58,253 bases of DNA. It comes from an uncultured Bacilli bacterium (GTDB taxonomy: Bacteria; Bacillota_I; Bacilli_A; RF39; UBA660). The notes beneath the pieces were generated by a model. That model worked only from the letters and a program-made list of their open reading frames with translations, did no database searches and was not told the DNA's origin. The first letter of the stretch is position 1. Each line of letters starts with the position of its first letter. Below, in pieces: positions 43,754 through 52,289 of the stretch. The position numbers and the translations under genes were made by a program. The stretch covers positions 1 to 58,253 of the forward strand of contig CANRME010000001.1 of the NCBI GenBank assembly GCA_947631655.1, written 5' to 3'.

Positions 43754-45526
43754 TTAAGCTGCTGTTAAGACTGAACGGAATGAGTAAGAATGAAATGCAC
43801 CATAGCCGCCGCTACCGAAGGCAAATATACCAGCTCCACTATTTAGGTTGTACATACCTCCACGAAGGAACCAACTTACACGAGGCTCAGGTAGTACCAA
43901 ATGGTCTGCATTCCACACACCATTGCCTTTGCCATATTTTTCTAAAATTTCTTTTGTTGCATCGCCAAAATGGGTTTTTTCTTGAACCAACCTATTATCG
44001 TTATAAGTATATAAATCATAATATTTATAATCTAATAAAGAATCTTCTTGACTTGGCGTAGATGTAATAAATCCGCCATCTGCTTCTTGATATAATCCTA
44101 TCGTGTCTTCTCCACCCATTAATCCCATTACATATTCCCATGTTCCACCTGACGTATCATATATGCCATACATATTTCCTGTGGTACTGGCTTTTACGCC
44201 ATTTTCATTCCATCTTCTTCCGGCAGGACAAATAGCTGGAGACTCTTGATTATTTGTATTCCACTCTACTTCATCATTTACATTTGTCCCTACACAGCCG
44301 GTTACTGTCCCTCCATACTGATAAGTTCCTTCTGTTCCTGGTCCTTGAGCGGTATTATTTTTCCATACTTCACATTCTTCAAAATTCATATCACCAATAT
44401 TACAAGTATTCTCATCTTTATATATACCATATACACTTTGCGTTAAGTATGCCATGGCTCCCCATTCCATGTTTTTCATCATATGGGTATCTACTTCACC
44501 ATGTTTTAAATTATATTTATTTCCTTCATCAGTTAACTTTTGTTCTGCATTAAATGCCATGAATACAGTATTGTTAACCACACTTGTTTTATTTGGTAGT
44601 ATTGTTATTTCACCTATTTTATTTACATTGAATCCAATTACATCTTTTGCATCACTTGGTTCAAATTTTCCTACCCATATGCCTTTTAATTCTGTTTCTC
44701 CAAAGGTAAATGCGGGATGGGTATACCATTTACCAATTTCTATTCCTGGACAATTTTCCGTTACTGTTCCTGCACTAATTTCATATGTACACTTGAAATC
44801 TCCAGTTGATTCATCATCTTTCTCAAATGCTATTTCGATTATTTGTTTTGGAGTATCAGTAGTTCCTAAACTAAATATTTTGTATTTATATCGTGGTATC
44901 CACACATACATTTGAAGGATTTCTTCCATTGGGATTTTCTTACCTACTATCTCTGGATTTATATTATTGTTTTCATCAAAATATTTTGCTGTTACTCCTT
45001 CTTTGGTATTATCTACTAATACTGCATTTCCCCATCTATGGTCTTGATAGTTATACCAATCACTATCTACATCTGCTACATATACATTTCCTGCTTCATC
45101 ATATGTTACTGGTATCATACCTTGATATAGTTCTGGTGGGTTTGGTAAGTTTCCTGTTATAAAGTATACATTACATTTATCTTGTTTCGTTATTTTTAAA
45201 GAGAGTTCCCATTTCGTATTATCAAATACTCCACTACTTCCATTTTCACATGTTATATGCGAAAATATTTTTCCACTTTCTTTATCTGGAAAAGTTTCTG
45301 ATGTGGTATCTTTTTCTCCATCTACATACAAAGATATTTGAATATCTTTACTATAGAATTTATCTACCGTAGTATATATAATTCTTTTATTATATTTTAT
45401 TTGATATAAAGCATAACTACTTCCTATGGCTATAACTAATAACAAAGCTATTACACCTAATATTATTTTATTTTTATTTCCTTTTTGAATTTTATTTAAT
45501 TCTTTTTCTGGATTAAATCTACGCAT
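43754..45526 (-). CDS. Surface protein B of the three-copy family: conserved anchor plus FGE/C-lectin-like domain
   Basis: AAAGGAG sets the ATG at 45526. The 590-residue product opens MRRFNPEKELNKIQKGNKNK with the same hydrophobic helix and stalk as proteins A and C (stalk ends D-K-C-N-V-Y-F). The large ectodomain has GNMYGIYDTSGGTWEYVMG, close to the G-L-Y-D-M-x-G-N-V-W-E-W block of formylglycine-generating-enzyme folds. It ends with WFLRGGMYNLNSGAGIF...SYSFRSVL, as in C-lectin-type ligand binders. Codons near the end are unusually G+C-rich. It is divergent from an XRE gene at 45635. Confidence 0.7.
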   Translation of the reverse strand: MRRFNPEKELNKIQKGNKNKIILGVIALLLVIAIGSSYALYQIKYNKRIIYTTVDKFYSKDIQISLYVDGEKDTTSETFPDKESGKIFSHITCENGSSGVFDNTKWELSLKITKQDKCNVYFITGNLPNPPELYQGMIPVTYDEAGNVYVADVDSDWYNYQDHRWGNAVLVDNTKEGVTAKYFDENNNINPEIVGKKIPMEEILQMYVWIPRYKYKIFSLGTTDTPKQIIEIAFEKDDESTGDFKCTYEISAGTVTENCPGIEIGKWYTHPAFTFGETELKGIWVGKFEPSDAKDVIGFNVNKIGEITILPNKTSVVNNTVFMAFNAEQKLTDEGNKYNLKHGEVDTHMMKNMEWGAMAYLTQSVYGIYKDENTCNIGDMNFEECEVWKNNTAQGPGTEGTYQYGGTVTGCVGTNVNDEVEWNTNNQESPAICPAGRRWNENGVKASTTGNMYGIYDTSGGTWEYVMGLMGGEDTIGLYQEADGGFITSTPSQEDSLLDYKYYDLYTYNDNRLVQEKTHFGDATKEILEKYGKGNGVWNADHLVLPEPRVSWFLRGGMYNLNSGAGIFAFGSGGYGAFHSYSFRSVLTAA

Positions 45527-45566
45527 ATATTTCACTCCTTTAAAGTTTACTCATATTATAATTTAG

Positions 45567-45612
45567 CCAACATTTTGTTGGTATTGTTGTTTTTATTATA
45601 CCAACAAAATGT
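45567..45612. promoter_or_regulatory. Paired operator-like palindromes in the module B intergenic region
   Basis: CCAACATTTTGTTGG (45567-45581) is a palindrome with 6-bp arms. ACATTTTGTTGGT (45570-45582) recurs as the exact inverted copy ACCAACAAAATGT (45600-45612). The sites overlap the promoter region for the XRE gene (TTGTTG 45575-45580, TATACC 45597-45602). They lie just upstream of the TATAAT on the minus strand (complement of 45555-45560) serving surface gene B. Confidence 0.75.
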
Positions 45613-45634
45613 ATGCTTTTCAAGAGGTGTTTTT

Positions 45635-45853
45635 ATGAGAATTATTGCGAATGATTATAGAGCAAATGAAGTATTTAAAATGATTAGAGAATATACAGGA
45701 AAAACTCAAGAAGAGTTTGGACACCAAATAAAAAGAAGTAAGACAGCTATTCAATATTATGAATATGGTCAAAGAAACTTTGACTTTGAATTACTTCTCG
45801 AGATATGTAAAAAGGAAAACCTAATTGTTAAAATAGAAAGTAAGAATAAATAA
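45635..45853 (+). CDS. XRE-family regulator B
   Basis: GAGGTG selects the ATG at 45635; the frame extends upstream through the operator. The 72-residue protein is little more than a helix-turn-helix (KTQEEFGHQIKRSKTAIQYYEYG). It is divergent from surface protein B and probably represses that gene and itself at the palindromes between them. Confidence 0.8.
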   Translation: MRIIANDYRANEVFKMIREYTGKTQEEFGHQIKRSKTAIQYYEYGQRNFDFELLLEICKKENLIVKIESKNK

Positions 45854-45943
45854 TTTCTTATGTAAAAATAATGTATAAAATATATATGTTTAAAAAATAT
45901 AGTTATTTCTAATGGTATAATTATACTAAGGAGGAATAGTAAT

Positions 45944-46177
45944 ATGAATGAATCTTTTTCACCAATACAAGAAATTAGTCAAATATATAATCCGTTAATT
46001 GCTAGTATTACTACAGCATATATAAATCGACCTGAAAATTTAAAACTTTTAAGTCAAGAAGAATTTATTTTATATTTTTGCGAGGAATATCAAAAAGTTA
46101 ATAACGCAGCATTGAAAGTTAGAGCAACGATGGATGTAAATGGAAATTATAGTTTAGATAATGGACCAAAAAGATAA
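45944..46177 (+). CDS. Small protein of unknown function
   Basis: A 77-residue soluble acidic protein behind a strong AAGGAGG site, with no recognised motif. An aromatic cluster (FILYFCEEYQ) suggests a helical core. It follows the XRE gene by 90 bases and has its own terminator. Confidence 0.5.
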   Translation: MNESFSPIQEISQIYNPLIASITTAYINRPENLKLLSQEEFILYFCEEYQKVNNAALKVRATMDVNGNYSLDNGPKR

Positions 46178-46203
46178 AAACTTCAGAAATCTGAAGTTTT
46201 ATT
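46177..46203. terminator. Terminator between the small protein gene and gap
   Basis: AAAACTTCAGA (46177-46187) pairs with TCTGAAGTTTT (46190-46200), followed by ATTTT; the A run serves the minus strand. It overlaps the end of gap. Confidence 0.7.
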
Positions 46204-47206
46204 TTGTCATTAAATATTTAGCAGTACGAAGCATTTGAGCAGTATACCCTACTTCGTTATCATACCATGCTACTACTTTAACCATTTGTTTACCATCTTT
46301 TTCAACAACATTAGTAAGAAGTAAATCTACTAACGCCCCACATTTTTTACCAATTATATCACTTGATACTATTGGATCATAGGTTGCTTTGATTGTTTCG
46401 TTTTGGTTATTTAAGAATAAGTTATTTATTTCTTCAACAGTAGTTGGTCTTTTTAGTTCTAGAGCTAAATCGACAACGGAACCATCACTTACAGGAACTC
46501 TAAATGCTCCTCCATCTAGGCAACCTTTTAAACTAGGTATTACACTTCCGATAGCAGAAGCTGCTCCAGTAGATGCTGGAATAATATTGGCTGCACAAGC
46601 TCTACCACGTCTTGCTTTAATCCCTTTTTTATGTGGAATATCTAAGGTTGCTTGGTCATTAGTATAAGCATGAATGGTGGTCATAAAGCCTTTTTCAATA
46701 CCGATATTTCTTTCTAAAATATCAAGTACGGGAGCTAGACAGTTAGTAGTACAAGAAGCTGCCGAAATAATAGTTTCGCTACCATCTAATATTTCATGGT
46801 TAACATTATAAACAATAGTCTTTAAATCGCCTTTTGCTGGGGCAGAAATAATAACTTTTTTAGCGCCCGCCATAATATGAGCCATGGCACTATCTTTGTC
46901 AGTAAAGTGACCAGTGCACTCTAATACAACATCTACTCCTAAATCACGCCAAGGTAATTTGCTTGGGTCTTGTTCCGCAAAAACTGGGATTTTTTTAATT
47001 CCTTTAATTACTAGGAAGTTATCTTCAAAAGTAATATCTTCTTCATGAAATGTACGGTGATTAGTATCATATTTTAATAAATATGCTAAAGTCTCCGCAT
47101 CTGTTAAATCATTAATTGCTACAACATCAAAATCTGTTGTGGTAATCATACTTCTAAAAGCTAACCTTCCTATTCTTCCAAATCCATTAATTGCTACTTT
47201 AATCAT
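46199..47206 (-). CDS. gap: Glyceraldehyde-3-phosphate dehydrogenase
   Basis: GAAAGGA lies nine bases before the ATG at 47206, preferred to the ATG at 47215, which touches it. The 335-residue enzyme has the NAD-binding VAINGFGRIGRLAFR, the active-site SAASCTTNCLAP with catalytic Cys, HAYTNDQ, RRGRACAANIIPASTGAA and WYDNEVGY. It oxidises glyceraldehyde 3-phosphate in glycolysis. The nucleoside kinase gene lies upstream in the same direction. Confidence 0.96.
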   Translation of the reverse strand: MIKVAINGFGRIGRLAFRSMITTTDFDVVAINDLTDAETLAYLLKYDTNHRTFHEEDITFEDNFLVIKGIKKIPVFAEQDPSKLPWRDLGVDVVLECTGHFTDKDSAMAHIMAGAKKVIISAPAKGDLKTIVYNVNHEILDGSETIISAASCTTNCLAPVLDILERNIGIEKGFMTTIHAYTNDQATLDIPHKKGIKARRGRACAANIIPASTGAASAIGSVIPSLKGCLDGGAFRVPVSDGSVVDLALELKRPTTVEEINNLFLNNQNETIKATYDPIVSSDIIGKKCGALVDLLLTNVVEKDGKQMVKVVAWYDNEVGYTAQMLRTAKYLMTK

Positions 47207-47228
47207 TTTTTTCATTCCTTTCTTCTAT

Positions 47229-48869
47229 TTAATCAGTAAAATCACTTTTACCGATAAATTCTCTAATAATACTATCTCCACTAATATAATCACTGGCTAT
47301 GGGGAAGAAGTTATGTAAAAAATCTAATAATCTTTTAGCTTCTTCATAATAAGGTGATGATATGGTAACTGTGTATAATAGAGGTTCTGCAAATACTTTT
47401 AAGACTCCCAGTTCATAAGCAAGACTGGTATTAATTATCATATCGGCATTATTTAAGTAAGGGAAAATATATTTTTCTTCTCCTACTCTTACTTGTTGCC
47501 AGTTTTTAATAGTAGTGGCGACATCATACCCTCTAGTTCTTTCATCTCTAATTATCCTTCTAATAAGTCGTAAATCAACCGTAGATACATAATTTTGATA
47601 ATCAATATTTATAGGATAAAAAGGACTTAAATAAATTTTATATTTTAAATCATTTTCAATACCTGGAAGTAATGCATCATTTAAACAATGTAAGCCTTCC
47701 ATAATTATTATACCATTAGGTGGAAGTTTTAGAGGTTTGTTATTATATTCTTTTTTACCAGTAATAAAGTTAAACTCCGGTGGATTAATTTCTTCACCAG
47801 CTAATAATTTCTTTAAATCACTAGTTAGTAACTCCGTATCAATGGCTCTTATATTTTCATAATCTCTATTACCATTTTCATCTAATGGGGTATCTACTCT
47901 TTCTTTAAAATAATTATCAACACTTATAGTTAATGGCTTATAACCTTTAGCTAATAAGTTAAAAGCAATTCTTTTGGAAGTCGTAGTTTTACCAGAACTA
48001 GATGGTCCCGCTAGTAAAATAAATTTTGCTTCTTTCTTTAAAGCGTTATTAACTGCTTCATCAATATCATTACTATATTTTAATTCGCTTATTTTAACTA
48101 AACTTCCTACTTCTCCATTAGCAACCTTGGTATTTAAGTCTTTAACAAAAGGAATATCTAGATTCTTCGCCCAGTTTATTGATTCTTTATAACACTTAAT
48201 TATCTTTTTATAATGAATATAACTTGGGGTTCCATTACCATTTATATATGGCGGAAATAATAAAACTAATTCTTTATCATTTAACATTACTAAGTCATAA
48301 TTAGCAAGACTTTTAGTACTATGCGGCATCTCGGTATAATAATAATTTAAATAATTATCTAATTTATATAACGTTACCGCACTACTAGGAACAATACTAA
48401 TATTACACGCTTTAGCTAAGTCTTTTTTTTCAAAATAAGTAAAAGCACTTTTTTTATCAACAACAATTCTATTTATAGATAAATTATCTTTAATTATTTT
48501 ATCCATTTCTTCTTTTAAGTTAGTTATTACCTCATCAGTTATTTCAAAATTTTGAGAACTTATATGAATACCTCTATCAATAGAGTGGTCATATTTTATT
48601 AAAGCTTTAGGATACTTCCTTTGGAAGGCAAGGTCTAAAACCATTTTAAGACCAGCTTGATACATTTTATAGCCAGATATATCTTCTCTATTTAAGAAAG
48701 TTACTTGTCCTCCTTTATAAGCTTTAGAAGATAAAGGCATAATTTCATTGTCTATTTTAATACCTAAATAATTATTTTCTTTTAAAGTATCTTCTAATAA
48801 TTCATAATAAGTTTTAGTTATAGAAGTACTTATTTTTTCATTATTTGGTAATATTAAAAATTTCTCCAT
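47229..48869 (-). CDS. Nucleoside (uridine) kinase with N-terminal TGS/ThrRS-like region
   Basis: A 546-residue protein. The C-terminal 270 residues are a uridine-kinase/phosphoribulokinase domain: P-loop LLAGPSSSGKTTTSKR, SVDNYFKER, PEFNFITGKKEYN, IIMEGLHCL and LIRRIIRDERTRGYD. The N-terminal half resembles the TGS and second additional domain of threonyl-tRNA synthetase (a His-containing ALIKYDHSIDRGIHIS segment), a fusion known for this kinase group. It phosphorylates a nucleoside or similar alcohol with ATP. It starts behind AGGTGATAAC, divergent from clpP. Confidence 0.85.
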   Translation of the reverse strand: MEKFLILPNNEKISTSITKTYYELLEDTLKENNYLGIKIDNEIMPLSSKAYKGGQVTFLNREDISGYKMYQAGLKMVLDLAFQRKYPKALIKYDHSIDRGIHISSQNFEITDEVITNLKEEMDKIIKDNLSINRIVVDKKSAFTYFEKKDLAKACNISIVPSSAVTLYKLDNYLNYYYTEMPHSTKSLANYDLVMLNDKELVLLFPPYINGNGTPSYIHYKKIIKCYKESINWAKNLDIPFVKDLNTKVANGEVGSLVKISELKYSNDIDEAVNNALKKEAKFILLAGPSSSGKTTTSKRIAFNLLAKGYKPLTISVDNYFKERVDTPLDENGNRDYENIRAIDTELLTSDLKKLLAGEEINPPEFNFITGKKEYNNKPLKLPPNGIIIMEGLHCLNDALLPGIENDLKYKIYLSPFYPINIDYQNYVSTVDLRLIRRIIRDERTRGYDVATTIKNWQQVRVGEEKYIFPYLNNADMIINTSLAYELGVLKVFAEPLLYTVTISSPYYEEAKRLLDFLHNFFPIASDYISGDSIIREFIGKSDFTD

Positions 48870-48945
48870 GTTATCACCTTTTTACTCTCCTATTATATAT
48901 TGTATCAAATAAATACTTTTTTGTCGCATTTTTTTGTAAATATTT

Positions 48946-48976
48946 TTGAATAAAATTGTTTTTTTACACTTATTAT
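48946..48976 (+). promoter_or_regulatory. Possible promoter of clpP
   Basis: TTGAAT (48946-48951) and TATTAT (48971-48976) with a 19-nt spacer precede AGGTGA and the ATG at 48994. The long spacer makes this tentative. No CtsR-type heptad repeat was recognised. Confidence 0.35.
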
Positions 48977-48993
48977 AGTATTAGGTGAAAAAG

Positions 48994-49563
48994 ATGAATA
49001 TTATTCCAACAGTAATAGAAAAATCTAGTAATAGAGAATATGCTTATGATTTGTATTCTAGATTATTAAATGATCGTATAATTTTTTTATCAGGAGAGAT
49101 AACGGATGATACAGCAAACATTGTGGTAAGTGAATTATTATATTTAGATGCCATAAACAACAGAGACATCTCTTTATATATCAATAGTCCAGGCGGAAGT
49201 ATTACAGCAGGGATGGCGATATATGACACCATGAATTATGTTAAGAGTAAGGTTAAGACGATAGTAGTAGGAATGGCAGCTTCGATGGCGGCGGTGATTG
49301 CTTGCTCGGGAGAAAAAGGTGGAAGATACATTCTACCTAATGGAGAAGTAATGATTCACCAACCTTTAGGAGGTGTTCAAGGTCAAGCAACCGAAATTAA
49401 AATTGTGGCCGAACGAATTATTAGTCTAAGAAAAAAACTCAACAATATTATTGCTGAGAAGACAGGTCAAAAATTAGAAAAAATTGAAGTAGATACGGAA
49501 CGTGATAATTACTTATCTAGTAAGGAAGCGCTAGATTATGGATTAGTTGATAAAATACTTTAA
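48994..49563 (+). CDS. clpP: ATP-dependent Clp protease proteolytic subunit
   Basis: AGGTGA selects the ATG at 48994 (MNIIPTVIEK) over the GTG at 48985. The 189-residue serine protease has the catalytic triad Ser97 (GMAASMAA), His122 (MIHQPLGG) and Asp171 (DTERD), and the oxyanion-hole region YINSPGGSITAG. It forms the tetradecameric chamber of ClpXP/ClpCP. It converges with whiA, the two ends overlapping by four bases. clpP near whiA is a Bacillus-like arrangement. Confidence 0.96.
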   Translation: MNIIPTVIEKSSNREYAYDLYSRLLNDRIIFLSGEITDDTANIVVSELLYLDAINNRDISLYINSPGGSITAGMAIYDTMNYVKSKVKTIVVGMAASMAAVIACSGEKGGRYILPNGEVMIHQPLGGVQGQATEIKIVAERIISLRKKLNNIIAEKTGQKLEKIEVDTERDNYLSSKEALDYGLVDKIL

Positions 49564-50489
49564 GAATTTTTATTTTGATGTTTATTAACTAAGTCTTTTA
49601 CTTTTCTAAAATAGTGATTAATTCCCGATTTACCTATAGGTTTCCCAGTTTCGGAAGAAATGATTTCAGCGAGTTCTTGCAAAGAACTTTCAGGATATTT
49701 TTCACGATAGTAGATAGCATCTTTAGTTTTATCATCTAATAAATTAATTAAGTCATGTTCTTTTAAATAATTAATATCATCTAATTGAGATAAGCCGGCT
49801 TTAATGACTTTCTCTTGATTAGCTATTTCACAATTATTTAAGCGATTTACCATATTTTTATGGTCACGATAAATTCTTATATCTTCAAAGAAGAATAAAC
49901 TATTAGTAGCTCCGAAAAGCTTTAACATATCACTAATCATTTCAGCACTTTTAATATATAAAACATAGTTATTTCCTCTTTTAATAACTTTACCAATAAT
50001 ATTAAATTCTTTTAAGATAGAATTAATATATAAAGCATCTTTTTTATGAGGAACACTAAATTCTAAATGATAACCACTAGTTTGAGGATTAGTAATACTA
50101 GCACTAGCTAAGAATACACCTTTTAAATAAGCTATTTTATCTTCTCTAGTTACTAAGAAAAATTCATTATTATCATTTACTTTATTATTGTGGATGATAT
50201 TTAAGGTTTCTAAAATATTTGAAATATTATGAGTTATTTCTAAAATATATATTTGTTTAATACGAAATCTTCTTTGATTTCTAACTATTATTTGAGCTTT
50301 AATACCAAAAACTATTTTAATAAGAGAATAGATTCTTCTAGCAACGCTAGCATTTTCTATTGTTAAAGTGATTTTGTCTTTAGTAATAATACCATCATAT
50401 TTAATAAAAGAAGATAATTCACTGGTAGCAGAGATAATATCAATATCTTGTTTACTTATTTCTTCTTTAACACTTGTTGTAAAAGTCAT
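49560..50489 (-). CDS. whiA: WhiA-family regulator
   Basis: AGGTGG sets the ATG at 50489, giving 309 residues. The N-terminal and LAGLIDADG-like parts (VKEEISKQ, YLKGVFLASASITNPQTSGYHLEF) and the C-terminal helix-turn-helix (SLQELAEIISSETGKPIGKSGINHYFRKV, in segments) are those of WhiA. WhiA is linked to cell division and chromosome organisation in Gram-positive bacteria. In Bacillus it follows rapZ and yvcK; here those are absent and surface module C lies immediately upstream. Confidence 0.93.
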   Translation of the reverse strand: MTFTTSVKEEISKQDIDIISATSELSSFIKYDGIITKDKITLTIENASVARRIYSLIKIVFGIKAQIIVRNQRRFRIKQIYILEITHNISNILETLNIIHNNKVNDNNEFFLVTREDKIAYLKGVFLASASITNPQTSGYHLEFSVPHKKDALYINSILKEFNIIGKVIKRGNNYVLYIKSAEMISDMLKLFGATNSLFFFEDIRIYRDHKNMVNRLNNCEIANQEKVIKAGLSQLDDINYLKEHDLINLLDDKTKDAIYYREKYPESSLQELAEIISSETGKPIGKSGINHYFRKVKDLVNKHQNKNS

Positions 50490-50543
50490 AGTAACCACCT
50501 AATATTTATTATAACAAAAACTTAGGTATTATCACAAACTATT

Positions 50544-51866
50544 TTAATTAACATTTATAACATATGGATTATCATATGTTCCATCTCCGCTTGTTATTTT
50601 TGTATCATGAGTTAGATATAGAGTGGGATAAGCACCCGCTGTCCATTCTTTGATAGAATAACCTTGGCTTGCCCAACCAACATAATGACTATGAATACTT
50701 AAAACAGCATCAGGATACTTCGAATTCGGCATCATGAACCACAATCCATAGCCAGGTAACCAATCAGCTTCCCAGCAGTGGACAGAATTAAATGTTGGAT
50801 CAGCCCAACGATACAAAGTTAAATCTAAACATTGAGCTCTCATTTGTTCTCCTCCACCTACATTAAATCCAAAATCGCTTGGATACATTAAGCCAATAAA
50901 TCCATTCCAGGTTGGTTTATAACCTTCTAGAACCACTTCTCCTCTTTCATGTGTATAAAATTCCGCTGCAGTTATATCTGAAGTATGCCATCCTCCTATA
51001 TTCCATTTTATTTTTTCAATAATTTGTTGTGTAGTTTTTGTCAGGGGCTTATAATTTGTGTCCTTATAACTATCTATCCAACTGCCATCATCACCTTCTG
51101 TTAAATAATTATTATTTAAATATATTTGTAAACTTGCAGTCTCCCAGTTACTTATGTTGTTAATATCCCATTTTAAAATCCCAACACGATTTTCTCTTAT
51201 TATTTTAACTAAGTTTTGTTTTTCATATGTTGTTTCTCCCTCTTCAGAAACTGATACTACTTTTTCTATGTTTTTAAATGATCCAATGATTCTCCATCTT
51301 TCACATGTTTCTTCTGTTGGTTTACTGTAATCATCACAGTTAAACCAGATATAATTTGTGGGATTTGTTCCAATGTATCTGCCATTTTGATCGGGATCAT
51401 CAAAAGCTAAAATATTTGTAAATTTTTCTCCTTCTTCTAATAAACATTCAGACATTTCTTTTCCTTCACATGATTTCATATGAAACGGACTTTTTACAAA
51501 AAATACAGTACATTTATCTGGTCCTTTTATGCTAGCATTTAAATTCCAAGTATCGGTATCCCACCTATCATTTATTATATTACCATTTTCACATTCGATA
51601 TGGGAATATACATATCCTTCTTCTTTAGTAGGAAATTTATTTGTTGATTTTTCTTGGTCATCTAATTTAACTGATAAAATAATATCTTTACTAAAGAATG
51701 GTTCTACAGTAGTATAAATAATTCTTTTATTATATTTTATTTGATATAAAGCATAACTACTTCCTATGGCTACTATTAACAGTAATAAACCTACACCTAA
51801 TATTACTTTATTTTTATTTCCTTTTTGAATTTTATTTAACTCTTTTTCCGGATTAAACATTCTCAT
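50544..51866 (-). CDS. Surface protein C of the three-copy family: conserved anchor plus DUF6273-like domain
   Basis: A 440-residue protein. The first 45 residues (MRMFNPEKELNKIQKGNKNK, then a hydrophobic helix and SSYALYQIKYNK) and the stalk ending D-K-C-T-V-F-F are shared with proteins A and B. The ectodomain differs: YIWFNCDDYS...CERWRIIG, LKWDINNISNWETASLQIYLNNNYL (in segments) and a C-terminal YPTLYLTHDTKITSGDGTYDNPYVI-type ending (in segments). This resembles DUF6273/C-lectin-like surface domains. Start behind GAGGTG. It is divergent from an XRE gene at 52005 and inserted upstream of whiA. Confidence 0.65.
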   Translation of the reverse strand: MRMFNPEKELNKIQKGNKNKVILGVGLLLLIVAIGSSYALYQIKYNKRIIYTTVEPFFSKDIILSVKLDDQEKSTNKFPTKEEGYVYSHIECENGNIINDRWDTDTWNLNASIKGPDKCTVFFVKSPFHMKSCEGKEMSECLLEEGEKFTNILAFDDPDQNGRYIGTNPTNYIWFNCDDYSKPTEETCERWRIIGSFKNIEKVVSVSEEGETTYEKQNLVKIIRENRVGILKWDINNISNWETASLQIYLNNNYLTEGDDGSWIDSYKDTNYKPLTKTTQQIIEKIKWNIGGWHTSDITAAEFYTHERGEVVLEGYKPTWNGFIGLMYPSDFGFNVGGGEQMRAQCLDLTLYRWADPTFNSVHCWEADWLPGYGLWFMMPNSKYPDAVLSIHSHYVGWASQGYSIKEWTAGAYPTLYLTHDTKITSGDGTYDNPYVINVN

Positions 51867-51918
51867 TACTTACACCTCTCATATAATAATAGTATAACAT
51901 TAATTTCATAAAATTACC

Positions 51919-51978
51919 ACTATATTTAGATATTTTTCTAAATATAATCAATAGTAAATGTTCTACTATTTTTAGATA
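51919..51978. promoter_or_regulatory. Palindrome and half-site in the module C intergenic region
   Basis: TATATTTAGA (51921-51930) and its exact inverse TCTAAATATA (51937-51946) flank TATTTT. A further copy of the half-site occurs on the same strand: ACTATATTTAGATA at 51919 and ACTATTTTTAGATA at 51965 (13 of 14 identical). The palindrome lies just upstream of an extended -10 (TGTTATACT on the minus strand, TATACT complement of 51891-51896) for surface gene C. The second copy lies close to the XRE gene start region. Confidence 0.7.
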
Positions 51979-52004
51979 ATTATATATATAAAAGAGGTGG
52001 ATAC

Positions 52005-52277
52005 ATGATTACTGATAAAGAATTGGAGGAAATTTTTACAAGAATTTCTAAAAATATTAAATATTATCGTCGTTATAATAAATCGAAATATGCAGATGAA
52101 TACGGAAGAATTAGTCAAGAAAGACTAGCAGAACTTTGTGGAGTAAGTCAATCGCTAATAGCTAATATCGAAAGTGTTAAAGTAAAACAAACATTTTCTA
52201 TTACTGTAATAGCATCCATTGCTAAGGTTTTAGGTGTGCCTTTTGAAGAATTTTTTAAAGAACATGACTTTAATTAA
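52005..52277 (+). CDS. XRE-family regulator C
   Basis: A 90-residue helix-turn-helix protein (SQERLAELCGVSQSLIANIESV) behind GAGGTGG. A short positively charged N-terminal arm (KYYRRYNKSKY) precedes the domain. It is divergent from surface protein C and converges on a DUF1016 gene. By analogy with modules A and B it should repress the surface gene and itself. Confidence 0.82.
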   Translation: MITDKELEEIFTRISKNIKYYRRYNKSKYADEYGRISQERLAELCGVSQSLIANIESVKVKQTFSITVIASIAKVLGVPFEEFFKEHDFN

Positions 52278-52289
52278 ACTTTTAAACCT

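Noticed and set aside
44246..45162. Several plus-strand ORFs opposite surface protein B
   Set aside because: They lack ribosome binding sites and protein-like composition; they are antisense shadows of 43754-45526.
43754..45526. A complete diversity-generating retroelement
   Set aside because: No reverse transcriptase, accessory gene or A-differing template repeat was found in the window; only the possible target is present.
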